Both the position numbers and the translations under genes were made by a program. Positions 43,742-53,308 of a DNA stretch of 64,000 bases are shown here, one piece after another. Source of the stretch: Phialophora verrucosa. Its lineage: Eukaryota > Ascomycota > Eurotiomycetes > Chaetothyriales > Herpotrichiellaceae. Numbering within the stretch: the first letter of the stretch is position 1; every line of letters starts with the position of its first letter. Location: NCBI GenBank assembly GCA_002099365.1, contig MSED01000001.1, positions 4,030,001-4,094,000 on the forward strand, in the 5' to 3' direction. Below the pieces are notes generated by a model. That model was not told the origin of the DNA, searched no databases, and was given only the letters and a program-made list of their open reading frames with translations.

Positions 43742-45451
43742 TTTGCCAGCGTACGCGAGGATTTGCTGGACGTGACTTAATGGATCCCGAAGGTCCGTTA
43801 CCGTGACTTTATATGTGAGTACTGTGGAGATGAATTCCATTTCCCTGCCGGCGTTGTCGTTCACGGCAATGTACGCCTGTAGTCTTGTACAGAGTCTTGA
43901 CAGAGACCTGCCAATTCGAGGAAGGAGCTGGCGCCAGAAGTGGTCATCTGTCCAATAGCCGGCTCTGCTGGTTCGGCTGATCAACACTCCGACGGGGTGG
44001 TACAGGGACTTCTCGAAGTAACCTCGACAACATGCGGGGAGCCTCCGCGTCTCGAGTGACACGTTGAATGACGTCTCAGGAGGTAGTTCTCCATCTCGGA
44101 ATGAAGAAGCGAAGCATCAAAGGTCTCGCGGACTAGGACAAAATTCCATGCCACTTGAGTTAAGCACTCTTATCAACTTGACGGTTTGCATTGATCGAGA
44201 CCTTTACGGAGGTCGTCGGAGAGTGTCTCACCCCTGAGTGGCAGCGCAAGCAAGACGCGCTCGGCATAGAGACGCGCATGGCTATTGGCATGAAACGTGT
44301 CGCACAGTGTGCTTTGCAAGAATGCGGAGACGTGTCCGACGAAGGATCTTGGGCCGCTGGAAGGATATTGAAATCTGCACGGGTGATGACCAAATGTAAC
44401 ACGTTTATGCCTGCTGTCTGCCTGCTCATGCGAACGAGGATCGTTAACCCCGCCGCCAAGGATTGAGATCCTGGGTGAGTGGGCGAATGCTTGTCGTTAG
44501 CTTGTGGAGCTTGTCCTTGTACATGAATAGAGTGTGCAGCCGATCTGCAGAGGGATGAACCGGGCGACTGCGCCGGGTTGTTATGGTCAGAAAGTCGAGA
44601 CATGTCAGGGTCAGGCGACTCTCTCGATCAGGTTGCCTTGAAGCGGGCAAACAATGGCTGCCGCGTCGGATGCCGGACGGCTAAGTAATATTCCAAAATA
44701 CACTGCATCCAAAATGAGTCAATCAACGACTCCAGGAGCAAGTAAAGGAGTCTCGTTGCGATCGCAGGCGTGTAAGAGAAATGTGAGCAGGCATTGCCGG
44801 ACACGCGCATCTCCAATGGCGCAATGCGGAAATTGAGAATTTTCCACGCCTCGCTTCAATCGTGAATACCGAACACGTACCGCGTCACATTGCTGAACCA
44901 CTGTGGCAGCGTAAAGTTGACCTCTCACCCTCTACATCTCTATGGGCTAGTCATGATGTGCGCAGTGAGTTCAGTTTCGGGCATCAGCGATAGCCTGAAT
45001 CCGCTGCATTCGCTGCAGAGTCAGAAGATGAAGCTTGAAAACATCCACTTGCTTGGGGAATAGGATGACTGTGGTGGGTTTGTTCCGAGTCAGGCGTATC
45101 TACCCAAGGCGTTCACGGCTGTGAACTTGAATGAGGGCGAAACCAGAACTTATATGATTCGAAAGCTCTTGAATGGAACATCCACAACCTCTTAGTCAGA
45201 GTCGCTCCGGAGCTAATCTTGCCACAGTCGAGCTCGGTCTTAAGAAAAATGGCACTCTGTGGAGATCGCGAGGTGTCAATAACATGGTGAGTACATTTAT
45301 CACCATCACAGGTAACAGTAGACACATCCAACTGTCTCGTGTACACTCTGCTGTATGCTTAAATCTCCACACTCCTTCATCTTCTGCCTCTCCCACGTGC
45401 GCAACGACCAGCGCTGGGATCCACAGAAGATCGCCCTCAGATCTACGCACA
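43742..45451. other. 1.7-kb divergent intergenic region
   Basis: Longest gene-free stretch in the window, between the beta-glucosidase and the MOSC fusion gene. Only short frames without motifs. No tRNA, repeat or transposon ends recognised. The MOSC reading frame is open back to 45173 but without support for translation there. Confidence 0.5.
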
Positions 45452-47122
45452 ATGTCAACCTTCAAAGACACCGACCCTGAAGCAGTCCGCCGTCTTGAGA
45501 CACCATGGCAAGGCGAGAAGCTGCTGGAAGTACGAACAGGCAAGGTAAAACCTGTGTTCGGAATCAATGTCAAGTCGGCCATCTTCAAGAACGTCAGATC
45601 TGGGCCTGTGGCTGTGAACAAGTTGGGCTGCGAAGGTGACGAACATGCGTTCGAGCAACACGGCGGTCCCGACAAGGCCTTACTCCAGTACAGCACATTT
45701 CACTACGATAGGTTCAGAGACGAGCTTCCCCAGAGCTCGCATTTGTTTGTCCCTGGTGGGTTTGGAGAGAACCTCGTCGCAAAGGTCGCCAACGAACGAA
45801 ATATCTGCGTCGGCGACATCATCCAGATTGGCACAGTCAAGGCTCAGGTGACACTACCTCGACAACCGTGCTTCAAACTCAACCATAGATTCCAAGTCAA
45901 GGACATGTCCAAGCGGTCGCAAGATCTGTTTCGCACTGGATGGATGTATCGAATACTTGAGGAAGGCATCATCGAGGCTGGAGACGACATGAAACTCGTT
46001 GAACGGCCGAACCCCGAATGGACAGTCGCCAGAGTTCAATACTACCTCTATCATGACATGCGGAACGAAGAAGTCATGAAACAATTAGTGCAGATCAAGG
46101 AGCTGGGTGCCGAACCGCGTAAGATCTTCCAGAATCGTTTGAAAAAGCAGTATGACAACCAAGAGGCACGGCTGATGGGCGGTGCCGGCATGGCTATGAA
46201 CGTCTGGACTGACTACCGACTTGTCCTGAAGGGCCAGGAAACTCCGCGAATCCTATCCCTGACCTTCCAGAGCACCACACCGTCGGAGGCACCCGAGAAA
46301 GTCCAGCCAGGATCTCACGTCCGCGTCAAGCTGGGCGGAAAGCTTGTTCGGGCCTACTCTGTTATTGCTGGGGACTCGAACCGCTTCACGCTAGCCGTTG
46401 CTCTCAGCGAGGCTAGCCGTGGAGGATCGCATTTCATCCACACGGCGCTGAAGCTCGGCGATACCCTTTCATTCGGGAAGCTCACCCCAAGCTTCCCGCT
46501 GTCTGCCGATGCCGATAAACATGTCTTCATCGCCGGCGGTATCGGTTTGACTGCATTTATTGTCTCCGCGGAGTATTGTCAGCGCGCTGGGTATTCATAC
46601 CACCTTCATTATATTGTCCGCGACTCCGGCGATATTGCACTGAAGAGATATCTCGACTCGTTTGGCTCGAATGTCACTATCTACGACAAATCCTCTGGGA
46701 AAGAGTTCGAGGCTGCGGCGATTTTGGGCAAAGTCAACGACAATACGCACATTTACTGCTGTGGCTCAGACCGGTTACAGAAGGCCATTGTCGACATGGC
46801 GAATTCGCTGGGAATGAGCTCCGACAATCTGCACTTCGAAAGCTTCGCAGTAGCCACTTCTGGCGATCCATTCGTGGCCGAGTTGGCAGACTCGGGAAGA
46901 ACGCTGGAGGTGGAAGGAGAGAAGACACTGCTTGATGCACTTCGAGAGGCAGGCCTTGACATCCCGTCTTCTTGCGAGGCTGGAAACTGCGGCACGTGCC
47001 GGGTCGGCGTCAAGTGCGGGAAAATTGTACACAGAGGAACGGGGTTGATGGAGGATGAGAAGGGCTCAGCCATGTTGAGCTGTGTTTCTCGAGGAATTGG
47101 GACAATCGTGCTCGAGCTATGA
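45452..47122 (+). CDS. MOSC domain fused to a flavin/2Fe-2S reductase, 556 aa
   Basis: Single exon; the ATG at 45452 (CACAATGTCA context) is preferred over an open extension to 45173. Residues about 30-175 are a MOSC domain of the YiiM type: VGIN-like FGINVKSAIF, HGGPDKALLQYSTFHYD, GGFGENLVA and the conserved Cys in LPRQPCFKLNHRF. Residues about 245-460 resemble phthalate-dioxygenase-type reductases: flavin loop RAYSVIAG and NAD region FIAGGIGLTAF. A plant-type ferredoxin end has Cys508, Cys513, Cys516 and Cys544. MOSC proteins handle molybdenum cofactor-linked chemistry, for example reduction of N-hydroxylated compounds, so a single polypeptide may pass electrons from NADH through flavin and iron-sulfur to a MOSC site. 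Confidence 0.9.
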   Translation: MSTFKDTDPEAVRRLETPWQGEKLLEVRTGKVKPVFGINVKSAIFKNVRSGPVAVNKLGCEGDEHAFEQHGGPDKALLQYSTFHYDRFRDELPQSSHLFVPGGFGENLVAKVANERNICVGDIIQIGTVKAQVTLPRQPCFKLNHRFQVKDMSKRSQDLFRTGWMYRILEEGIIEAGDDMKLVERPNPEWTVARVQYYLYHDMRNEEVMKQLVQIKELGAEPRKIFQNRLKKQYDNQEARLMGGAGMAMNVWTDYRLVLKGQETPRILSLTFQSTTPSEAPEKVQPGSHVRVKLGGKLVRAYSVIAGDSNRFTLAVALSEASRGGSHFIHTALKLGDTLSFGKLTPSFPLSADADKHVFIAGGIGLTAFIVSAEYCQRAGYSYHLHYIVRDSGDIALKRYLDSFGSNVTIYDKSSGKEFEAAAILGKVNDNTHIYCCGSDRLQKAIVDMANSLGMSSDNLHFESFAVATSGDPFVAELADSGRTLEVEGEKTLLDALREAGLDIPSSCEAGNCGTCRVGVKCGKIVHRGTGLMEDEKGSAMLSCVSRGIGTIVLEL

Positions 47123-47862
47123 CGGAACTCCGGAAGAGCAGTGTAGAAAGGCTTCTGAGCACATGGAGAGGATTCAAGGGACGCCAACAATCCTACATGA
47201 CAAGTACTCTAGGTGAGCGACCGCTTGGTCTGGATGATCTTCTTCTCGAGTTGAGCCATATTGCCGAGCGCGTGCAGCTCGACTTATTGTAATACTTCCG
47301 AGTGTCCTGGGAGGGGGGTTGTTTGCAGCTACAAATATCGTTTTCAATATTCAGAGACCTACCGGCTGGGTAGATTAATATACCAAGGCAAGCTACCCAT
47401 GCGTCTTACTTCCATACGCCAGCGGGGTTCTTCTGGTCGAATCAGTTCGAGTCGTGCGTACTCGTGTGGCTTTGCAAGACTGAGGCCGTAAGCACGAGAT
47501 GCTACAATCCCTGTGCAGCTGTTATCACAGTCCTGGATTCGTGAACCGAGTCAGCAGCTCCTTGATATATCGCAAGCACAGCTCGCCGGTAGGTACTACC
47601 CTGTTGACCTATCAGGCGGGGGTGACTTGTCGCTACTCGGTAATGGCTCCCGTCTCGGCTTGCATTGCCTGGCAACCACGTTCGAAAGTTGATTCGCCCA
47701 CATAAATGTAACGAAAGAGTCGATTTATTGCGCGAGCGGGAGATCTGCTCAGGCGCGCCACATCGAAAGTCAATCTCCCTTCTGCCCATAACTCTCTCGG
47801 TGCAGCCTGGTGCAATTAATTCGCGCCTTCTCTTTTGTGCGCTCTCAGGTCCCTCGGCCATC
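47123..47862. other. Gene-free region
   Basis: 740 bases between two plus-strand genes. No supported coding sequence or repeat. Confidence 0.55.
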
Positions 47863-49326
47863 ATGATTGACCCCGGAACAGTCCTCTCCGTGCTCGAGTT
47901 AGTCGGGATTGTTGTGAAGCGCCTCGTCGAAGCCGGCCAGACCATCCACGATGCTCCACAGAGTCTGGCCCAAGTTATCAAGGAGGCCGAAAGGCTTCGG
48001 GCACTATTAGATCGGCTACTGATATTCCAGAGGGCACTCCCGCCAGAACAGCAAGATATCCTGGACAGACAAGTGAGTTCAGCGGAGTGTATAGACCTCC
48101 TCAAAAAACTAGACGACCTCACGTCTGGCAGGATGCCGGGTGACAAGGACGGAGATGGCAAAGAAGAGAAGATGAAATTCGCTCAAAGATGGTGGTGGCT
48201 CCGGAAGAAAGACGTTGTTGAAGACCTGGTGAAGAAACTGGAGAACGAGATAGAGAATGTTTCGAAGCGACTAGTAAAGTACAGAGTCTCATCATTTCGA
48301 ATTGGGCAAGCCCAGCTAACAATTTGCACAGCGAATACCTCTTTCAACACCATCAGCAACTCTCCCAGAATTCCGCACAAGTCTCCAAGATATTAGATTT
48401 GGTTATGTCCATGGCGTTGAAATTGAATTCGGACGATCCCAAAGCGACTCGATTCGATGACAACGGCATATATTCGCCCTACAAAGCCGAGGCAATTGCT
48501 TGGTATGGGCAGTTTCGTTGCAAACCCGGTCAGGATAGCACAATACCCTATTTTCGGGACCGACGTCTGCTGGCTGATCTGGCATGGGCTGGCAACTGGA
48601 ATAGGGTGATGAAGCTGCTCAAGCACGCCCGTGAGGATTACAAACAGAATTGGATCAACTGCACTCCAATATGTAATTACCGTCCCATGCAGGATGATTC
48701 AAGGCCCATATTGACTATCTGCCTAGACCACGCCAGTGAGAAGGGCAAAATCACCAGCGGATTCCGGCCCCTACACCAAGCAGCATGGCACGGTGACAAG
48801 TCAGCTGTGGAGGATCTTTTAAAAGAGGGCGCTTGGCGTGAGTGACGCGTCGTCCGAGTTATATCCAAGCATTAACTGTATCCTAGGTCTCGTGAGAACT
48901 GTGCGAGATACAAAGGATTCGAGTGGAGAGAGCACTCCCCTGGACATCGCACGGGAGCATGGATGGAAGGACCTCTACCATAATCTCAGCCCTGTTATCA
49001 GGCGCCCAGTTGACCACAAGACTCTACAGGCTCTCCAGATACACCTTCACAACCTGATCCAAGACACCTTTGGCAGTCATCCTGATGCTCATCTCGATTG
49101 CTTCATCCTTCCTGAGCTGGAGGTCCTGACAGAGTTTGAGCGGTCGAGGATATGGTTTCCCCTGAATCCTGAACTGCTTGACACCAGAGATGGACTGGCC
49201 GTCCACATCGTACTGGAACGTAACGAGCTGGTTGTGGTCACGCGGTGGGGGAGAACTGTGAGGAAGAGCTATCGGATTTCGAAGTCAGGAGTGCAGGAAA
49301 TCCAACAAGCTGTTGTCCTTCACTAA
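47863..49326 (+). CDS. Ankyrin-like protein with coiled-coil N terminus, about 453 aa
   Basis: Proposed exons 47863-48278, 48332-48837 and 48887-49326 (introns 53 and 49 nt; the first has a GCTAAC branch site). The N-terminal 140 residues are helical with charged heptads (VLSVLELVGIVVKRLVEAG, DVVEDLVKKLENEIENVSKR), like the N-terminal modules of fungal ankyrin and STAND proteins. A weak ankyrin pair lies near residue 285-330: SGFRPLHQAAWHGDKSAVED then STPLDIAREHGWKDL. The C-terminal 120 residues match nothing I know. The role cannot be told. The first donor (GTACAG) is inferred only from frame; the joined sequence there (RLVNEYLFQHH) is plausible but unproven. Confidence 0.6.
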
Positions 49327-50066
49327 ATTTTCGGGATTCGCGCTCCTTATACAACGGTATGGGTACCTGAGACCAGCCGACGGAAACAGCGGCAAATACT
49401 GATATTTCCACTGAGAGGAATTAGCACACCATTAGTGACGAGCGAGGTCTGTCTTTTCGTAAGAAGCATCCATAAGAAGCTAGAATAAGACATTCCTGCC
49501 GAGACCAACGTGTCTCCGGCAATCTTAATATTGGTGTAAAAAGGCAGCTTAACCCACTCCGGCCAACGCATCGATCGAATGGCACATGTCCAGTGGAAGG
49601 ACAAAAAGGTCTTCAAGAAGAACAGTCAGAGCACGGCCCAATTTTAGTTCGTGTTTGGCGCAGTACGCGGGGAAGAAGTCATTGATGGAGGGTGAGTGCG
49701 AAGGGGTGTAATGTCCAAGACAGACATGGGCAAAAACCTTTCGCCGTTATTATATCTTGTGTGGCCAGGTATAGGCCGGGTGTAACTATGCCTTTGCATG
49801 CACCCCGCCCGGAACATAGAAGTACTTGCGCCAGGAGGCAGAGCTTAACTGGAAGCATCGTTGCCTGATTGGTTGAAGTAGGGGGGTGCCTGGATTCCCC
49901 ATTTCCATAACCACTGCATTTGTTTCGACCTTTCTTCTCCGACACACCCACGTCTGCCCGTATCATTAAATGCACGTCTCGCAAGTGTGTTTCGCGGACA
50001 CAGCTGGCCCGTGCGAGCTATTCAAGCCAAGCTACATCATGCACAACGTACCAACACGAATGTGCC
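49327..50066. other. Gene-free region and 5' leader with an upstream ORF
   Basis: 740 bases. The last part is the probable leader of the next gene. An upstream ATG at 50039 opens a 19-codon frame ending at 50095, which overlaps the start codon at 50067 in another frame. Nothing else recognised. Confidence 0.45.
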
Positions 50067-51161
50067 ATGAACGGGTCAACATATGGCGGCTTTGAGACCA
50101 GCGACAAACCAACACCTTTCCCTAAGATTGACGAGGAAGTGAGCGGCAGCGGGCAAGAAAGAGAGCCCCGCGAGATCAACAGGCTCAAAAAGCGGACCGA
50201 CGGTGCTCCCGGTCACAAGCGATCCGCCTCTGGCAATCTGCTCTCGCGATTCCTGCGAACAAACAGCGACCAAGACAAGAAGACGGAAGCCGCAGGTCGA
50301 GATGGCTCAGACATTTCAACACGTGGACGAAGCGCCATGGCTGAAGCGCAGACGCAAAGCAAGAGGAAGAGAAAAGGATCACTGAGGAAAACAGTGCTGG
50401 GCAAAGGAAGAGACAGGAAGCCCGCAGAGGTCAAGAAATCGCCTCTCTCGAGCGCCGACTCCCCTTCTGTGCAGCCTACAGACGAAGAACAAGAAGCACC
50501 GCCGACACCCCGAGCGAGTCAAGATCTGTCGAGCCCTGTATCTCCCGACTCACCTCCATCGTGGCCCTTTCGGACACTGTCACGGGTCTCGATTCCCTCA
50601 ATTCGGAGTAGCATTGCCTCAGTAGATCCAGCTTCGTCTGCTGCTTCGATCGTAAGTCCTCATCTGCCGACCACAGACGCGGAGACGGACGACGACGAAT
50701 TGGTCCTGCCGCGGATGCCTGGCTTGCGCAAGCCACCGTCGACGTCCTCTTTGGGTACGGACTCTTACTTCCCCATCCAAGATCCCGTGCGGCGGATGTT
50801 CGGTTCTCGCACACGGTCTCCGTTGGCCACACAGCCGCAGTCGACTGCAGGTACACCCTCAGACGACGAAGGATGGGATTACTCCGAGACCGCGTTCTGG
50901 GGCTATGTGATCTTGATCGTGACGTGGATAGTGTTTGTGGTGGGCATGGGGTCTTGCTTCGGCGTGTGGTCATGGGCTTGGGATGTAGGCGAAACGCCTT
51001 ATGCGCCGCCGGAACTGGAAGATGATCCCACCTTGCCCATTGTCGGGTACTATCCAGCACTGCTGGTCCTGACATGCATCATGGCCTGGGTCTGGGTAGT
51101 GGTAGCGTGGGTGGGCATGAAGTATTTCAGACACGCCGATTTTAGAGGAGACGATGGCTAA
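50067..51161 (+). CDS. Unrecognised protein, disordered with two C-terminal membrane helices, 364 aa
   Basis: Single exon from the first ATG of the frame (50067). Residues 1-270 are low-complexity, rich in Ser, Pro, Lys and Arg, with many possible phosphosites (KKTEAAGRDGSDISTRGR, SLRKTVLGKGRDRKP, PSSAASI-like runs) and no domain. Two membrane helices follow: YVILIVTWIVFVVGMGSCF and YYPALLVLTCIMAWVWVVVA, separated by an acidic loop (ETPYAPPELEDDPTLPIVG). The end, GMKYFRHADFRGDDG, should face the same side as the N terminus. The helix pair, with a YYP before the second helix, loosely recalls the PIG-P/Gpi19 layout, but I do not claim homology. Conserved-looking C terminus versus variable N terminus suggests a real gene. 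Confidence 0.65.
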   Translation: MNGSTYGGFETSDKPTPFPKIDEEVSGSGQEREPREINRLKKRTDGAPGHKRSASGNLLSRFLRTNSDQDKKTEAAGRDGSDISTRGRSAMAEAQTQSKRKRKGSLRKTVLGKGRDRKPAEVKKSPLSSADSPSVQPTDEEQEAPPTPRASQDLSSPVSPDSPPSWPFRTLSRVSIPSIRSSIASVDPASSAASIVSPHLPTTDAETDDDELVLPRMPGLRKPPSTSSLGTDSYFPIQDPVRRMFGSRTRSPLATQPQSTAGTPSDDEGWDYSETAFWGYVILIVTWIVFVVGMGSCFGVWSWAWDVGETPYAPPELEDDPTLPIVGYYPALLVLTCIMAWVWVVVAWVGMKYFRHADFRGDDG

Positions 51162-51588
51162 AGAGACAGAAATTGGAGTTGGATGAATCTAGCTTCGACA
51201 TACACAACGTCCGAACAAGGGTATCAATGGACAAAGATCAACCCGAAACGCCTCGCTCTGCCCCGTTTTCCATCGCGAACAAGTTTTCCCAATTCCCTTG
51301 TGACAAATTCCCTACAATAATCTTTTGATGTGCTCGCATCGTCAATATTCAGTCTTGTTTTCGCAAGATGCGCAAGTGTGATGGTCCCTGATCAACCCCA
51401 AGTGCCCACCCTACGGCGGACCGTCCGTCAGTGCAACTGCTCGTTGGCGAACAGCTCAAGCCTGTCGCCGAGGCTTTGCCTTCCATGGCTCCGCGGATAC
51501 ATATGGTTCCAATTCTGCCAGTAATCATACGTCTCCTCCAAGAAGGACGCAGGAGTCAAGTGAGAAACTGAAAAATTTGTGGCAGATT
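51162..51588. other. Convergent intergenic region
   Basis: 427 bases between the two-TM protein and DUG3, which converge. Nothing recognised. Confidence 0.6.
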
Positions 51589-52815
51589 CTAAACCATGCG
51601 TTGGCCGGATGCTCTGCCGTTGATCCCCGTACCATTGTGTGTCTGCAGCCTTGACATCCGTTCATGAAGTCTTTCGAGGTCCTCTTTGACAATATACTCC
51701 CCATTGGGTTTCTCGACCTCAGTGCGCGGCACTGGAGTAGCAGCAGGTGTTGGTGTATCCGTGCCACCACCTGGGGCTTTCGACACCAAACCTTTCGACC
51801 GAGCGAAGCCGGTCGAGCGTTCGGTTGATGGGTCTGGGTCGTAGTACTCGTCTTTGATCGGCCGCACGTACACCGTCTGTTTGCAAATGGTTACGATGGT
51901 GTTCGTGGGGACAGATAGCCAGTTGTGCCGTTCGAAGGTCAACGGTTCACTCGCCACTAGAACGACATCGGAAGCTTTGTCCCTCCGCTCCATCTTGAAC
52001 TGACCCTTGGTTTTGCCCTCAACCCAGGCTGTCCCCGAGGAGTAATACAAGCTTGCTGCTGCATCCGTCCTGCTGCTGACATACCGGGTCACAATCACAG
52101 AATGTCCATCCGTGACAGCAAAGTTGAGGAGACTCCTGGTCTCGACATCCGCCAGCTTGTGTTCAGCCGGTACGGCCTTGACAAACTCGTTGATTTTGGC
52201 AATGGTCTTTTTCATTGCACGACGAAGAGTTTTCGTGTCAAAGCCTCCCTCTGGTTCCGCGCTTGGATCTACCCCTTCGCGTTCCAACGTGTCGAGGAAC
52301 AAAGCAAAGGCCCACTCGGAGTCAGTGCCGCCCTTCACTCCAAGGAACCATTTGTCGGAGAGGCTGTCGGCCAGCGGTCGCTTCACATATTTCCAGGCCC
52401 CGATGTTGCCATTGTGCATCCACATCAGAGTATTATGCTGAAACGGGTGGCAATTGTTTTCGGCCAGCGAGCCCTCGGTCGTGGCGCGAACATGGGCAAA
52501 GACCAACCTGGAAGCTGTCTTTGGAGCGATCCTCTCCAGGTTAACACAGTTCCAAGCTGGAAGCGTCGAGGTAAATATGCATGGATCCGGACCAAGTTCT
52601 GGCTCCGTGTACCAGCCGACTCCAAAACCATCCCCATTGACAGGGCGCCGGCTGTCGAGACGCAGACGACTGTCGTAAGATTGAGTGAGAATACTGTGGG
52701 AGGGTTCCGTGATAAGTTTTGAGAGAATGATGGGTTTTGAGCCCTTGTAGACCTGTAAATGTCAACACCTCAACCCGGAGAAGGTGATGTTTAAACAAAC
52801 CATAAATCTGCACAT
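51589..52815 (-). CDS. DUG3: Class II glutamine amidotransferase DUG3 (glutathione degradation), 392 aa
   Basis: Two exons on the minus strand: a 15-nt first exon 52815-52801 encoding MCRFM, a 48-nt intron, then 52752-51589. The tiny exon supplies the catalytic Cys2, which becomes N-terminal after Met removal, as in all Ntn class II amidotransferases. The second exon continues VYKGSKPIILSKLI, then RRPVNGDGFGVGWYTEPELG, FAHVRATTEGSLAENNCHPF and WMHNGNIG. The C-terminal 70 residues are Pro/Thr-rich and low complexity. Family knowledge: Dug3 with the Dug2 peptidase cleaves the gamma-glutamyl bond of glutathione in the cytosol. The gene is divergent from MGM1. Confidence 0.92.
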
Positions 52816-53308
52816 GATTTGGTAGAAGAAATATCAGTAATTTACAAAAGTTTTTGGCCTGTGCTTGTCTGTGGTGTTTGAGTCATAAATCCCGCCGTGA
52901 GCATTATCTCAGCTTTCGGGGACGACAACAGAGAAACGAGGATCAAGGTGTTCAACTGTCAAACATCGAATGACCCAAACACCATTAACGCCTGGGTATT
53001 TTCAGTATAGGAAAGAAATGAAGATCAAACAGTGAAATTGGTGCTTTAAGAGGCCATTGTGACACGCAACTTGGGTGCCAATTGACGCCAACAACAGCCT
53101 CGACTTCACCGCCTTGCAGGAGGATGGAGTGCCCCGAAGGCTGTGGCGTGCAGTGGCACTCGGGCATTGTGGCGGGAGCCTGCCTGAGCCAACCAGACGT
53201 CATTCCGCATCTCGCATCTTCCCGCTCCAAAAAGCGTGTTGTCGAACCATCCTCGACCCTACCTTCACATATCACCCTTCATCTACCCAATGCTGCACTT
53301 GACTTGTG
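52816..53308. other. Divergent promoter region
   Basis: 493 bases between DUG3 and MGM1. No extra coding sequence or repeat recognised. Confidence 0.55.

Noticed and set aside
43742..44062. 107-codon upstream extension of the beta-glucosidase
   Set aside because: It would bury the signal peptide inside the protein; the ATG at 43741 gives a normal secreted GH3 start.
45173..45451. 93-codon upstream extension of the MOSC fusion
   Set aside because: Composition looks non-coding and the MOSC domain begins normally after the ATG at 45452.
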